From positions 1-52,031 of the forward strand of contig NZ_JBQAJM010000018.1 in the NCBI RefSeq assembly GCF_052030685.1: 52,031 nt of DNA, read 5' to 3'. The DNA is from Caedibacter sp052030685. Lineage in GTDB: Bacteria > Pseudomonadota > Gammaproteobacteria > Francisellales > Francisellaceae. Under the pieces are notes generated by a model. That model was given only the letters and a program-made list of their open reading frames with translations. It was not told the origin of the DNA and made no database searches. The position numbers and the translations under genes were made by a program. This document shows positions 35,983 through 44,501 of this stretch, piece by piece (positions within the stretch are counted from its first letter, which is position 1; each line of letters begins with the position of its first letter).

Positions 35983-36683
35983 AATATTTAACGAAGTTGA
36001 TGGAGCAAAACCGTCAATGGGTTGAAGATACGAATAAAAATAAGCCAGGTTTCTTTGAGAGTTTATCAAAGCAGCAAAATCCAGAGTATTTATGGATTGG
36101 GTGTTCCGATAGTCGTGTGCCAGCAAATCAAATTTTGGGATTGCTGCCAGGGGATATTTTTGTGCATCGTAACGTGGCTAATGTTGTCGTTCATTCTGAT
36201 TTGAATTTTTTATCAGTATTGCAATATGCTGTTGATGTGTTGAAAGTAAAGCATATCCTTGTTTGTGGGCACTATTGCTGTGGTGGTGTCAAAGCGGCTA
36301 CTTTGAATGAGTCTAATGGATTGATTGATAACTGGTTGAGACATGTTCAAGATGTGCATCATAAGCATAAAGCGTTATTAAAACCTTTTGATCATGGTGA
36401 GTGTGAAGCTTTGGCATCTGGCGTTGATTGTCAGGAGCAGAAACATGCTGTGATGTGTGAGCTTAATGTGGTTGAGCAGGTGGTTAATGTTGCTAAGACA
36501 ACCGTGGTTCAAGATGCTTGGCGACGTGGGCAAGAAGTGATGATTCACGGTTGTGTTTATGCTGTATCTAATGGGCTTTTACAGCAAATTGCTTTTGGCG
36601 TGGCGAACAATGATGAGATTGAAGATTTCTATGATAAAGCATTAACTAGCATACAGCGTGATTTATATAAGGAAAAAACATAA
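35979..36683 (+). CDS. can: Beta-class carbonic anhydrase
   Basis: 234 residues. Zinc ligands and catalytic dyad sit at the E. coli Can positions: C42-x-D44-x-R46 (WIGCSDSRVPA) and H98-x2-C101 (CGHYCCGGVK). It interconverts CO2 and bicarbonate in the cytoplasm, supplying bicarbonate to enzymes such as Ppc encoded upstream. The ATG overlaps the ansA stop by four bases (ATGA), and its own stop shares one base with the next start (TAATG), so the three genes are probably translated as a coupled unit. GAGGAG lies about 9 bases before the ATG. Confidence 0.95.
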   Translation: MKYLTKLMEQNRQWVEDTNKNKPGFFESLSKQQNPEYLWIGCSDSRVPANQILGLLPGDIFVHRNVANVVVHSDLNFLSVLQYAVDVLKVKHILVCGHYCCGGVKAATLNESNGLIDNWLRHVQDVHHKHKALLKPFDHGECEALASGVDCQEQKHAVMCELNVVEQVVNVAKTTVVQDAWRRGQEVMIHGCVYAVSNGLLQQIAFGVANNDEIEDFYDKALTSIQRDLYKEKT

Positions 36684-37393
36684 TGGCTGAACAAAAGTGT
36701 ATTGATAAAACTAAGTTTTTTGGTTATTTAAGTATTGGTATTGGCATGGCACTTGCGGGTGGCTTTATCTCATATGGAATTTTAAATTTTCATGCATTTA
36801 ATCGTTATGTTGCGGTTAAGGGGTTGGCAGAGCAAACGGTTAAAGCGGATAAAGCCATTTGGAGTATTAGCTACACGGTGAACGCCAATAGTTTAAAAGA
36901 AGTCTATCAAAAGGTTGACCAAGATCAGTTGGCAGTGAGAAATTTTGTCAGTCAATCAGGGATTGATGCCAAGGCATTGCAATATGGCAGTATTTCATTA
37001 AACCAAAATTCACATAGCAAAGATCAGGTCAATACTTCAAATTATAGTGCTTATGGTAGTATGACGATCACGACAGATAAGGTTGATTTAGTACAAGGTT
37101 TGGCGCAAAAAACGAGTGATTTGGTTGCCAAAGGTGTTGTTGTTAGTAGTAGCAATGTTGCCTATAAATACACGGGACTTAACAGTATCAAACCAAAGAT
37201 GCTGGAAGAGGCGACTCAAAATGCTAAAACGGCAGCATTACAATTTGCCAAAAATGCACAAACCGCATTAGGCAGTATTCGCCAAGCATCGCAAGGCGCC
37301 TTTACGATTAGTAATCAAGATGCCTCTTATGGCGATGGTGATCCTTATAAACTGGTTCGTGTTGTGGTGAGTTCAGCGTATTTTCTAAAATAA
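36683..37393 (+). CDS. SIMPL-domain (DUF541) periplasmic/membrane-anchored protein
   Basis: 236 residues. One N-terminal membrane segment (about 13-33, YLSIGIGMALAGGFISYGIL) is followed by a SIMPL domain: VAVKGLAEQTVKADKAIWSISYTVNANSLKEVYQKVDQDQ at its start, a middle strand-helix region, and NAKTAALQFAKNAQTALGSIRQASQG near the end, as in YggE/Omp28-type proteins. Family members form large oligomers and have been linked to stress tolerance, but a precise role is not known. It lies one base into the can stop (TAATG); GGAAAAAA upstream is a weak ribosome site, consistent with coupling. Confidence 0.78.
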   Translation: MAEQKCIDKTKFFGYLSIGIGMALAGGFISYGILNFHAFNRYVAVKGLAEQTVKADKAIWSISYTVNANSLKEVYQKVDQDQLAVRNFVSQSGIDAKALQYGSISLNQNSHSKDQVNTSNYSAYGSMTITTDKVDLVQGLAQKTSDLVAKGVVVSSSNVAYKYTGLNSIKPKMLEEATQNAKTAALQFAKNAQTALGSIRQASQGAFTISNQDASYGDGDPYKLVRVVVSSAYFLK

Positions 37394-37428
37394 AATGATT
37401 TGCGGGCGGTATATTATATAAGCGTTGG

Positions 37429-37494
37429 CTGAGCGTAAGTCGAAGCCATTATTAAGCAGTCTGTTCCTAAACGTCCCCTTCGACTTACGCTCAG
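37429..37494. repeat. Perfect 17-bp inverted repeat
   Basis: CTGAGCGTAAGTCGAAG (37429-37445) is the exact reverse complement of CTTCGACTTACGCTCAG (37478-37494), separated by 32 bases. The 'CTTCGACTTACGCTCAGGG' type of end is typical of small dispersed palindromic elements. The right end, with following GG, places AGGG about 8 bases before the holC ATG, so the element may supply that gene's ribosome site. It could also end transcription of the upstream ansA-can unit. Confidence 0.8.
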
Positions 37495-37504
37495 GGTACG
37501 ATAA

Positions 37505-37954
37505 ATGCTGAGGGTTGGTTTTTTGAATATTGATTTTTTTATATTGCCCAGTCAAGAAGATGAGCAATTTTGTCAGTTTGTGAGTACACAGGTTAAATCC
37601 TATTATGCAGCAGGGAAAACTGCTGTGATTTATGCAGAAGAGCCATTGTGTCAGGAGTTGGATGCTAGATTATGGTTTGATGGTGAAGATGATTTTTTGC
37701 CGCATATTTATGTCACAGATGAGTTGTCAGACTATACAAAACTTCCAGTAGTAATTGTTAGTGAAGCAAGCGCTCTTAAGAATTTGAATAAAGCTATACT
37801 TATTGATTTGACATTAAATGATCTGCCGATGAGCCATGAGATAAAACACTTGGTGAAAATTGTTGATCAAGAATCTTCAAGGCTACAAGCTTCAAGGCGC
37901 TATTATAAGGCATTGCAGCGACAGGGTTTTACAATTAATGTGCATAAGATATAA
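37505..37954 (+). CDS. holC: DNA polymerase III chi subunit
   Basis: 149 residues matching HolC in size and pattern: an N-terminal strand (IDFFILPSQED), CQFVSTQVKSYYAAGKTAVIYAEEPLCQELDARLWFDGEDDFLPHIYV (the typical 'lc.l..k....g..v.i......e.ld..LW......FlPH'), PVVIVSEASALKNLNKAILIDLT, and a C-terminal ASRRYYKALQRQGFTINVHKI. Chi links the clamp loader (through psi) to single-strand binding protein. Start uncertain: ATG 37505, or a TTG at 37523 (TTG AAT ATT GAT). The ATG is right after a palindromic repeat whose end provides AGGG. Confidence 0.75.
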   Translation: MLRVGFLNIDFFILPSQEDEQFCQFVSTQVKSYYAAGKTAVIYAEEPLCQELDARLWFDGEDDFLPHIYVTDELSDYTKLPVVIVSEASALKNLNKAILIDLTLNDLPMSHEIKHLVKIVDQESSRLQASRRYYKALQRQGFTINVHKI

Positions 37955-38251
37955 GAGATATTAGATGGCAAGGAAGTCATATGTATCTTTACGGGAAAAT
38001 CTGAGAAAGGAGTTAATGTGTTTTAGTCAGTGATGATGATGGCAAACCTTCTGAATTTTACCGCATTGAAATATATTAAATAATTTGATCTTAAAAAATT
38101 CTTTAATGTCTATATTTAAACCTCGTTTTTACTGGGTTTGGATTAATTCTGATTGCTTGCTTCTTCACGGTAGCACTTCAATTTATTTGTGCTAGAATAC
38201 GCAAGATTTTGTGTTTAACACGTTAATTTTCTTGATAAGCAGGAGAAAGCA
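37955..38251 (+). other. holC-sdhC intergenic region, 297 bases
   Basis: AT-rich leader of the sdh operon. It contains a candidate extended -10 (TGCTAGAAT, 38190-38198), a perfect 11-base palindrome GTGTTTAACAC (38211-38221) just downstream that could be an operator, and GGAG 7-8 bases before the sdhC start. No RNA gene seen. Confidence 0.4.
38190..38198 (+). promoter_or_regulatory. Candidate extended -10 of the sdh operon
   Basis: TGCTAGAAT has the TG-n extension and a 4/6 match to TATAAT. The sequence 17 bases upstream (GTAGCA) is a poor -35. It is the best candidate before sdhC, about 54 bases upstream of the ATG. Confidence 0.4.
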
Positions 38252-38641
38252 ATGAAACATCAAGGACCACGAAATATAGGGCTTGGCTCAATAAAGTCCT
38301 ATTCGTTCCCAATTACGGCAATAAGCTCGATTATTCACCGAATTACTGGTGTATTAATGGTTGTATTATTGCCGTTTTTATTATGGGGTTTTAGTTTGTC
38401 AATGCGCTGTGGTGGCGATTTTTATCATGTGCAGGATTTATTAATCCATTCACCATGGAGCATTGTCGCTTGGATCTTTATATCAGCAGTTTCATATCAT
38501 GTAATCGCCGGTATTCGCCACTTGATTATGGATTTAGGATTTGGTGAAGAAATGTGTACGGCTAAAGCTTCTTCAATCGTTGTTTTAGTGCTAGGTGTGT
38601 TAGTAACAATTTTCTGGGGGCTTTGGTTATGGGTAATGTAA
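38252..38641 (+). CDS. sdhC: Succinate dehydrogenase cytochrome b556 subunit
   Basis: 129 residues with three membrane helices. Quinone-site residues are S26 and R30 in SIIHRITG, and the heme ligand H83 in SYHVIAGIRHLIMD; these match E. coli SdhC S27/R31/H84 shifted by one. It anchors the SdhAB catalytic part of complex II in the inner membrane and takes part in ubiquinone reduction. GGAG lies 7-8 bases before the ATG. Its last codons overlap the start of sdhD by 13 bases. Confidence 0.96.
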   Translation: MKHQGPRNIGLGSIKSYSFPITAISSIIHRITGVLMVVLLPFLLWGFSLSMRCGGDFYHVQDLLIHSPWSIVAWIFISAVSYHVIAGIRHLIMDLGFGEEMCTAKASSIVVLVLGVLVTIFWGLWLWVM

Positions 38642-38970
38642 CTTCATGCACACGTTCGGGTTTGAAAGACTGGTTTTTGCAGCGTGTAACTGCCATTATC
38701 ATTATGTTATATGCAATCTTTGTAGTGGTTGTTGTCTTAACACTATCCGGTGATGGTTCATATCACACATGGCTTGCAATTTTTCAAAACGCGTGGGTGA
38801 AAATATTTACGATTTTAGCGTTTTTGTCATTAATGGCACATGCATGGATTGGAATGTGGACGATTTTTACTGATTATGTGAAGTGCGCATGCATTCGCGG
38901 ATTCTTGCAAGTAGCGGCAATTGTTGGCTACTTCGCGTGTTTTATTTGGCTTATTTGTATTTTATTTTAA
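38629..38970 (+). CDS. sdhD: Succinate dehydrogenase hydrophobic membrane anchor subunit
   Basis: 113 residues from the ATG at 38629 (GGGGG lies about 9 bases upstream, inside sdhC; a TTG two codons earlier is less likely). Three membrane helices; the second ends with HAWIGMWTIFTDYV, holding the conserved His (heme/quinone region) and Tyr of the family. The N-terminus (GLKDWFLQRVTAIIIMLYAIFV) is typical. It forms complex II with SdhC, SdhA and SdhB. Confidence 0.95.
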   Translation: MGNVTSCTRSGLKDWFLQRVTAIIIMLYAIFVVVVVLTLSGDGSYHTWLAIFQNAWVKIFTILAFLSLMAHAWIGMWTIFTDYVKCACIRGFLQVAAIVGYFACFIWLICILF

Positions 38971-38982
38971 GGGGTATTGATA

Positions 38983-40770
38983 ATGAAAATTGCAGTACAA
39001 CAATTTGATGCAATCGTTGTTGGTGCCGGTGGTGCTGGAATGCAAGCGGCATTTCAGTTAGCTCAATCGGGGTTTAAAACCGCAGCGATTTCAAAAGTAT
39101 TTCCAACGCGTTCGCATACGGTATCAGCGCAAGGCGGTATTGCTGCGGCATTAGGTAATGTTGAATATGATGATGGTCTACCATCAGATGATTGGAAATG
39201 GCATACCTATGATACGGTTAAAGGTTCTGATTATATCGGTGATCAGGAAGCGATTGAATTTATGTGTGAGAATGCCCCGCAAGCAATTATTGAGCTTGAG
39301 CATATGGGTATGCCTTTCTCACGCCTAGAAAATGGTAAGATTTATCAGCGAGCTTTTGGTGGCATGTCGCGCAATTATGATGTCGGTAATATTGCCAAAA
39401 GAACGTGTGCGGCATCTGATAGAACAGGTCATGCGTTATTGCACACGCTGTATCAAGGTAATTTAAAGCATGAAACCAAATTTTTTAATGAGTGGTATGC
39501 TTTAGACTTAGTAAAATCATCAGAGCATTCCATTGCCGGTGTTTTGGCAATGAATATGGAAACTGGTGAAATTGTTTTCTTCCAGTCTAAAGTAACGATC
39601 TTAGCAACCGGTGGTGCCGGACGCATTTATGAATCGAGCACCAATGCGCATATTAATACCGGTGACGGTGTGGGTATGGCATTAAGAGCTGGTATTCCAT
39701 TGCAAGATATGGAGTTCTGGCAATTCCACCCAACAGGTATTGCCGGAGCGGGTGTTTTAGTAACTGAAGGTTGCCGTGGTGAAGGTGGAATCTTACGTAA
39801 TAAAGATGGTGAGCGCTTTATGGAGCGTTATGCACCAAATGCGAAAGATTTGGCATCGCGTGATGTGGTATCGCGTGCATCACAACAAGAAATTAATGAA
39901 GGCAGAGGTCTTAAGTTTGCTGGCGTTGATTGTGTGCATTTAGATTTGACACATTTAGATGAAAGTGTCATCAAAGAGCGTCTACCAGGTATTCGTGAAT
40001 TGGCGATGACCTTTGCTGGTGTTGATCCATTAAAAGCACCGATTCCTGTCGTGCCAACTTGTCACTATATGATGGGTGGTGTGCCGACGAATAAACATGG
40101 TCAAGCATTAACACAAAATGCCAATGGTGAAGATGTTGTTATCGATGGCTTATATGCTGTTGGTGAATGTGCTAGCGTTTCTGTGCATGGCGCGAATCGC
40201 TTAGGTTCCAACTCATTATTAGATTTAGTGGTATTTGGACGTGCGGCAGGTATGCATGCAGAAGATGCTTTACGTGCGGGTATGCAGCAACGTGATGTGA
40301 CCGATGAAGCACTAGATCAAGCGATGGCACGTTACAATCGCTGGCAAAATAACAAAGGTGGTGAAGGTGTTGCTGAGTTGCGTGCTGAGCTACAAAAAGC
40401 AATGCAGGTTGATTTCTCAGTATTTAGAACAGAGCAACAAATGCAAGATGGTCTTGAGCGTTTAAAATCATTGCGTGAGCGTGTGCAAAAAGCATCGTTA
40501 GCAGATCACTCACACGTATTTAATACCGCAAGAATCGAAGCGCTTGAGCTTGATAACTTAATGGAAACTGCGATGGCAACCGCGGTACTTGCGCTGACAC
40601 GTAAAGAGTCGCGTGGTGCGCATTCACGTGAAGATTATCCTGAGCGCGATGATGAGAACTGGTTGAAGCATACGCTTTATTTCCTAGAAGGAGACCGCCC
40701 ATCAACGCGTGATGTGAATATGAAACCATTAAAATTAGAACCATTCCAACCAAAAGTAAGAAGCTACTAA
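38983..40770 (+). CDS. sdhA: Succinate dehydrogenase flavoprotein subunit
   Basis: 595 residues from the ATG at 38983 (AGGGG lies about 8 bases upstream; a TTG two codons earlier is in frame). The dinucleotide-binding motif is VVGAGGAGMQAAFQLAQ, the covalent FAD His is in RSHTVSAQGGIAAALGN, and substrate-site residues lie in FWQFHPTGIAGAGVLVTEGCRGEGG, HYMMGGVPTN and GANRLGSNSLLDLVVFGRAA. The end carries GAHSREDYPERDD. It oxidises succinate to fumarate in the TCA cycle and respiratory chain. Confidence 0.97.
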   Translation: MKIAVQQFDAIVVGAGGAGMQAAFQLAQSGFKTAAISKVFPTRSHTVSAQGGIAAALGNVEYDDGLPSDDWKWHTYDTVKGSDYIGDQEAIEFMCENAPQAIIELEHMGMPFSRLENGKIYQRAFGGMSRNYDVGNIAKRTCAASDRTGHALLHTLYQGNLKHETKFFNEWYALDLVKSSEHSIAGVLAMNMETGEIVFFQSKVTILATGGAGRIYESSTNAHINTGDGVGMALRAGIPLQDMEFWQFHPTGIAGAGVLVTEGCRGEGGILRNKDGERFMERYAPNAKDLASRDVVSRASQQEINEGRGLKFAGVDCVHLDLTHLDESVIKERLPGIRELAMTFAGVDPLKAPIPVVPTCHYMMGGVPTNKHGQALTQNANGEDVVIDGLYAVGECASVSVHGANRLGSNSLLDLVVFGRAAGMHAEDALRAGMQQRDVTDEALDQAMARYNRWQNNKGGEGVAELRAELQKAMQVDFSVFRTEQQMQDGLERLKSLRERVQKASLADHSHVFNTARIEALELDNLMETAMATAVLALTRKESRGAHSREDYPERDDENWLKHTLYFLEGDRPSTRDVNMKPLKLEPFQPKVRSY

Positions 40771-40780
40771 GGAGATAACG

Positions 40781-41485
40781 GTGGAAGTTAAATTTAAAGT
40801 TTATCGCTATAATCCTGAAGTTGATAATAAGCCTTACTATAAAGACTACACAGTGACGGTTGAAAACGAGGGCACAAAAGTGCTAACAGCGATTGAGCTC
40901 ATTAAACAACAAGACCCAACATTAGCAATACGTCGTTCTTGTCGTGAGGGTGTTTGTGGTTCTGATGGTGTGAATATCAATGGTAAAAACCGTTTAGCAT
41001 GTATTACTTCGATTGGCGAGTTGTCACAACCGATTAAGTTGCAACCTTTGCCAGGTCTGCCAGTGATTCGTGATTTAGTCGTTGATATGAATCAATTTTA
41101 TAAAAACTATGAGAAAGTTAAGCCTTACTTGATTCCTGCAGAAGGTGATACACCCGTCAAGGAACGCCTACAGTCGCCAGAAGATCGTGCCAAGCTTGAT
41201 GGCTTATATGAGTGTATCTTATGTGCATGTTGTACCACATCATGTCCATCATTCTGGTGGAATCCTGATAAGTTTATTGGCCCCTCAGGCTTATTACAAG
41301 CTTATCGTTTTGTGATTGACTCACGCGATGGGGCAACACAAGAGCGTTTGGATGCATTGCAAGATCCGTTTAGCGTCTTTAGATGTCGCACGATTATGAA
41401 TTGTGTCAGTGTTTGTCCAAAAGGGCTTAACCCAACCAAAGCGATCGGTAAACTCAGATCGATGATGTTAAAAAACAACGTATAG
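40781..41485 (+). CDS. sdhB: Succinate dehydrogenase iron-sulfur subunit
   Basis: 234 residues, GTG start at 40781 preceded by AAGGAGAT. The 2Fe-2S site has C54, C59, D62 and C74 (SCREGVCGSDG...LAC), with Asp as third ligand as in E. coli. The 4Fe-4S and 3Fe-4S ligands lie in CILCACCTTSCPSFWW and CRTIMNCVSVCPKGLNP. It carries electrons from SdhA to the quinone site. It ends the sdhCDAB unit and is followed directly by a hairpin terminator. Confidence 0.97.
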   Translation: MEVKFKVYRYNPEVDNKPYYKDYTVTVENEGTKVLTAIELIKQQDPTLAIRRSCREGVCGSDGVNINGKNRLACITSIGELSQPIKLQPLPGLPVIRDLVVDMNQFYKNYEKVKPYLIPAEGDTPVKERLQSPEDRAKLDGLYECILCACCTTSCPSFWWNPDKFIGPSGLLQAYRFVIDSRDGATQERLDALQDPFSVFRCRTIMNCVSVCPKGLNPTKAIGKLRSMMLKNNV

Positions 41486-41497
41486 TTAAGAAAAATC

Positions 41498-41524
41498 AAG
41501 CGCTGGAGAACCAGTGCTTTTTTG
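41498..41524 (+). terminator. Rho-independent terminator after sdhB
   Basis: Stem AAGCGCTGG (41498-41506), loop AGAA, stem CCAGTGCTT (41511-41519; one G-T wobble), running into a T6 tract (41518-41523). It separates sdhCDAB from sucAB. Read-through would still allow partial co-expression, as the gap to sucA is short (about 50 bases after the stem). Confidence 0.85.
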
Positions 41525-41573
41525 TTTGAACTAGCAAAAAAGTAAAAAAGAAAAAAGTAAAAGAGTGGAAACT

Positions 41574-44429
41574 ATGAGTGAAACCCAAGAATCAATGTCT
41601 TCATGGTGGCAGTCTTCGCAACTATCCGGTAGTAGTAGCGCATACTTGGATGCTATTTATGAGGATTATTTACAAGACCCTAATTCGGTAGATAGTAGTT
41701 GGCGCCATTATTTTGACGCGATTCGTGACAATAAACATGAAGTCTCACATGCACAAGTGCGTGAGGATTTTGTCGCATTAAGCAAAAATCCATTTCGCTT
41801 TGCGCTGACAACGCCTCAGGGGATGGTTGTCGATTCAGGGAATTACCCCGATGGTGGAGATAAAGTCTCAGCGGTGATGGACCTTGTTTATATGTATCGT
41901 AGCATTGGTCACAAGGTTTCGCACTTAGATCCTCTGAATATCAAAAAGCCTCAAGAAACACCTGAGCTTGAGCTTGATTTTCATGGACTTAATGATGCTA
42001 ACTTAAATGAAAAATTTAATGTTGGTGTGTTTTCTGACTATCAGGCATTACCACTTAAAGAGATTATTGCTAAATTACAGCATGTCTATACCGGTAGTAT
42101 CGGCTATGAGTTTATGCATTTAAACAATATGGCTGAGAAGCTATGGTTTAGGCAACGCATCGAAAAGCAAACTCCTAAGTTATCAGTGGAGCGTAAGACT
42201 TGGTTATTGGATCGCTTAACGGCTGCCGAAGGCTTGGAGAAATATCTTGGCATGAAATATGTTGGTCAAAAACGTTTTTCATTAGAAGGTGGCGAATCCA
42301 TGATCCCAGCTTTAAATGAGATGATCAATAAGGCTGGTGAGGTTGCTGTTGAGGAAATTGGTCTAGGGATGGCGCATCGTGGGCGCTTGAATGTGCTTGT
42401 CAATATTATGGGTAAATCACCCGAGGATTTATTCAAAGAGTTTGAAGGGGCGCAGGATAAGAAGTTTTTATCAGGGGATGTTAAATACCACATGGGTTTT
42501 GCATCATGGCATAAAACACCCAAAGAAGAATTGCGTTTAGCATTAGCGTTTAATCCCTCACATTTAGAGACGGTTGATCCAGTGGTTGAGGGCGCCGTAA
42601 GAGCAAAACAAGATTGCTTTAGTGATGAAGAAAAACCGCATACCAAAGTGGTGCCTATTTTAATTCATGGAGATTCAGCTTTCTGTGGTCAGGGTGTTGT
42701 GATGGAAACCTTTGCGTTATCACAAACACGCTACTACGGCACAGGTGGTACGATTCATATAGTCATTAATAATCAGGTTGGTTTTACTACCGATAAAAAA
42801 GAAGATAATCGTAGCAGTTTGTACTGCACTGATATTGCTAAAGTGGTTGAAGCGCCTGTTTTACATGTTAATGCGGATGATCCTGAAGCGGTATTGCGTG
42901 TCGCGGGACTGGCGATGGATTATCGCATGATGTTTGGCAAAGACATCGTTATTGACTTAGTTTGCTATCGTCGTCATGGACATAATGAAGCAGATGAGCC
43001 ATCTGGAACACAGCCATTGATGTATAGCATTATTAAGAAATTGCCGACTACGCGTGCAATCTATGCGCAAAAGCTTGAGCAAGAAGGTGTCGTTTCCAAA
43101 GCACAAGCTGATCAAATGGCCAAAGCTTATCGCGATCGTTTGCAAAAAGGTGAAGTCGTTGCTGATATTGTTACTGGTAAGCATGAGCGCAAAACGAAAT
43201 GTGTTGCAGATTGGCGCCCTTATGTCAATCAAAAATGGGATCAATCAGTCGATACACGTATTGATAAAGCGCAATTGGTGAAATTGGCTCAAAGCTTAAA
43301 TGATTTACCAGCTGATTTGACACTGCAACCTCAAGTTAAAAAGGCCATTGATGATCGCGTTAAAATGGCAGCTGGAGAAATTCCAGGCAATTGGGGCTTT
43401 GCTGAAAACTTAGCCTATGCGACGTTGTTGGCAGAGGGTTATAACATACGCTTATCAGGTGAAGACTCTGGGCGTGGTACATTCTCGCATCGGCATGCTG
43501 TGTTACATAACTATGATTACAGTAAAACAGAATTGCCAGATTACACGCCATTACAACACATTAATGACAAGGCAGAATGCCATATTATTGACTCTGTGCT
43601 ATCAGAGTATGCGGTTCTTGGATTTGATTATGGCTATAGTTGCTCAGCACCTAAGACGTTAACCTTATGGGAGGCGCAATTTGGTGATTTTGCCAATACC
43701 GCGCAAGTTGTTATTGATCAATTTATTGCTGCAGCAGAAGAGAAATGGGGCATTTTATCAGGTCTTGTAATGCTCTTGCCACATGGTCAAGAAGGGCAAG
43801 GGGCTGAGCATTCATCTGCAAGATTAGAGCGTTTTTTGCAGTTATGTGCGCATGATAATATGCAAGTGTGTGTGCCAACGACGCCTGCGCAAATGTTTCA
43901 TATGTTGCGTCGTCAGATGTTGCGCCCTTATCGCAAACCATTGATTGTGATGTCACCTAAGAGTTTGTTGCGTCACCCAATGGTGCATTCAACACTCGAT
44001 GAATTGGCTAATGGACAGTTCTATAATGTGATTGCTGAAGTCGAAGACCTTAAACCACGATCAGTATCACGCGTGATTTTATGCTCAGGTAAGGTCTATT
44101 ATGATTTGCTTGCAAAACGTAGTGAGCAAGAGATTAAAGATATTGCTATTGTGCGTATTGAGCAGCTTTACCCATTCCCGCAAGCGGACCTTGATAAAGT
44201 ATTAGCGCCTTATGAAGCAGTTAATGACATCGTTTGGGTGCAAGAAGAGCCTGAAAATCAAGGTGCTTGGTGGATGATTCAGCACGAATTGCGTAAAGTA
44301 TTGCGCAAGGATCAGAATCTATCTTATGTCGGCAGAAAAGCAGCAGCGGCACCTGCGGTAGGTTATCCATCATTATTCCATGCGCAGCAAAGTGAATTAG
44401 TGACTAAAGCATTAAAGTTAGATAAATAG
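41574..44429 (+). CDS. sucA: 2-oxoglutarate dehydrogenase E1 component
   Basis: 951 residues from the ATG at 41574 (a GTG three codons earlier is possible; the purine-rich GAGTGGAA favours the ATG). The N-terminal E2-binding segment is typical (SSWWQSSQLSGSSSAYLDAIYEDYLQDPNSVDSSWRHYF, as in E. coli SucA). Catalytic regions are EEIGLGMAHRGRLNVLVNIM, GDSAFCGQGVVMETFALSQ, HIVINNQVGFTT, the ThDP-binding stretch around VLHVNADDPEAVL and RHGHNEADEPS, and the pyrimidine domain with LPHGQEGQGAEHSSARLERFLQL. It decarboxylates 2-oxoglutarate and passes succinyl to SucB. Confidence 0.97.
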   Translation: MSETQESMSSWWQSSQLSGSSSAYLDAIYEDYLQDPNSVDSSWRHYFDAIRDNKHEVSHAQVREDFVALSKNPFRFALTTPQGMVVDSGNYPDGGDKVSAVMDLVYMYRSIGHKVSHLDPLNIKKPQETPELELDFHGLNDANLNEKFNVGVFSDYQALPLKEIIAKLQHVYTGSIGYEFMHLNNMAEKLWFRQRIEKQTPKLSVERKTWLLDRLTAAEGLEKYLGMKYVGQKRFSLEGGESMIPALNEMINKAGEVAVEEIGLGMAHRGRLNVLVNIMGKSPEDLFKEFEGAQDKKFLSGDVKYHMGFASWHKTPKEELRLALAFNPSHLETVDPVVEGAVRAKQDCFSDEEKPHTKVVPILIHGDSAFCGQGVVMETFALSQTRYYGTGGTIHIVINNQVGFTTDKKEDNRSSLYCTDIAKVVEAPVLHVNADDPEAVLRVAGLAMDYRMMFGKDIVIDLVCYRRHGHNEADEPSGTQPLMYSIIKKLPTTRAIYAQKLEQEGVVSKAQADQMAKAYRDRLQKGEVVADIVTGKHERKTKCVADWRPYVNQKWDQSVDTRIDKAQLVKLAQSLNDLPADLTLQPQVKKAIDDRVKMAAGEIPGNWGFAENLAYATLLAEGYNIRLSGEDSGRGTFSHRHAVLHNYDYSKTELPDYTPLQHINDKAECHIIDSVLSEYAVLGFDYGYSCSAPKTLTLWEAQFGDFANTAQVVIDQFIAAAEEKWGILSGLVMLLPHGQEGQGAEHSSARLERFLQLCAHDNMQVCVPTTPAQMFHMLRRQMLRPYRKPLIVMSPKSLLRHPMVHSTLDELANGQFYNVIAEVEDLKPRSVSRVILCSGKVYYDLLAKRSEQEIKDIAIVRIEQLYPFPQADLDKVLAPYEAVNDIVWVQEEPENQGAWWMIQHELRKVLRKDQNLSYVGRKAAAAPAVGYPSLFHAQQSELVTKALKLDK

Positions 44430-44501
44430 ATCTGCTTTTAAAGACAACAAATTAAATAACGTTGATAAAAAATAAGTAAAATAAAAAGTTAAGGGTGAAC
44501 C

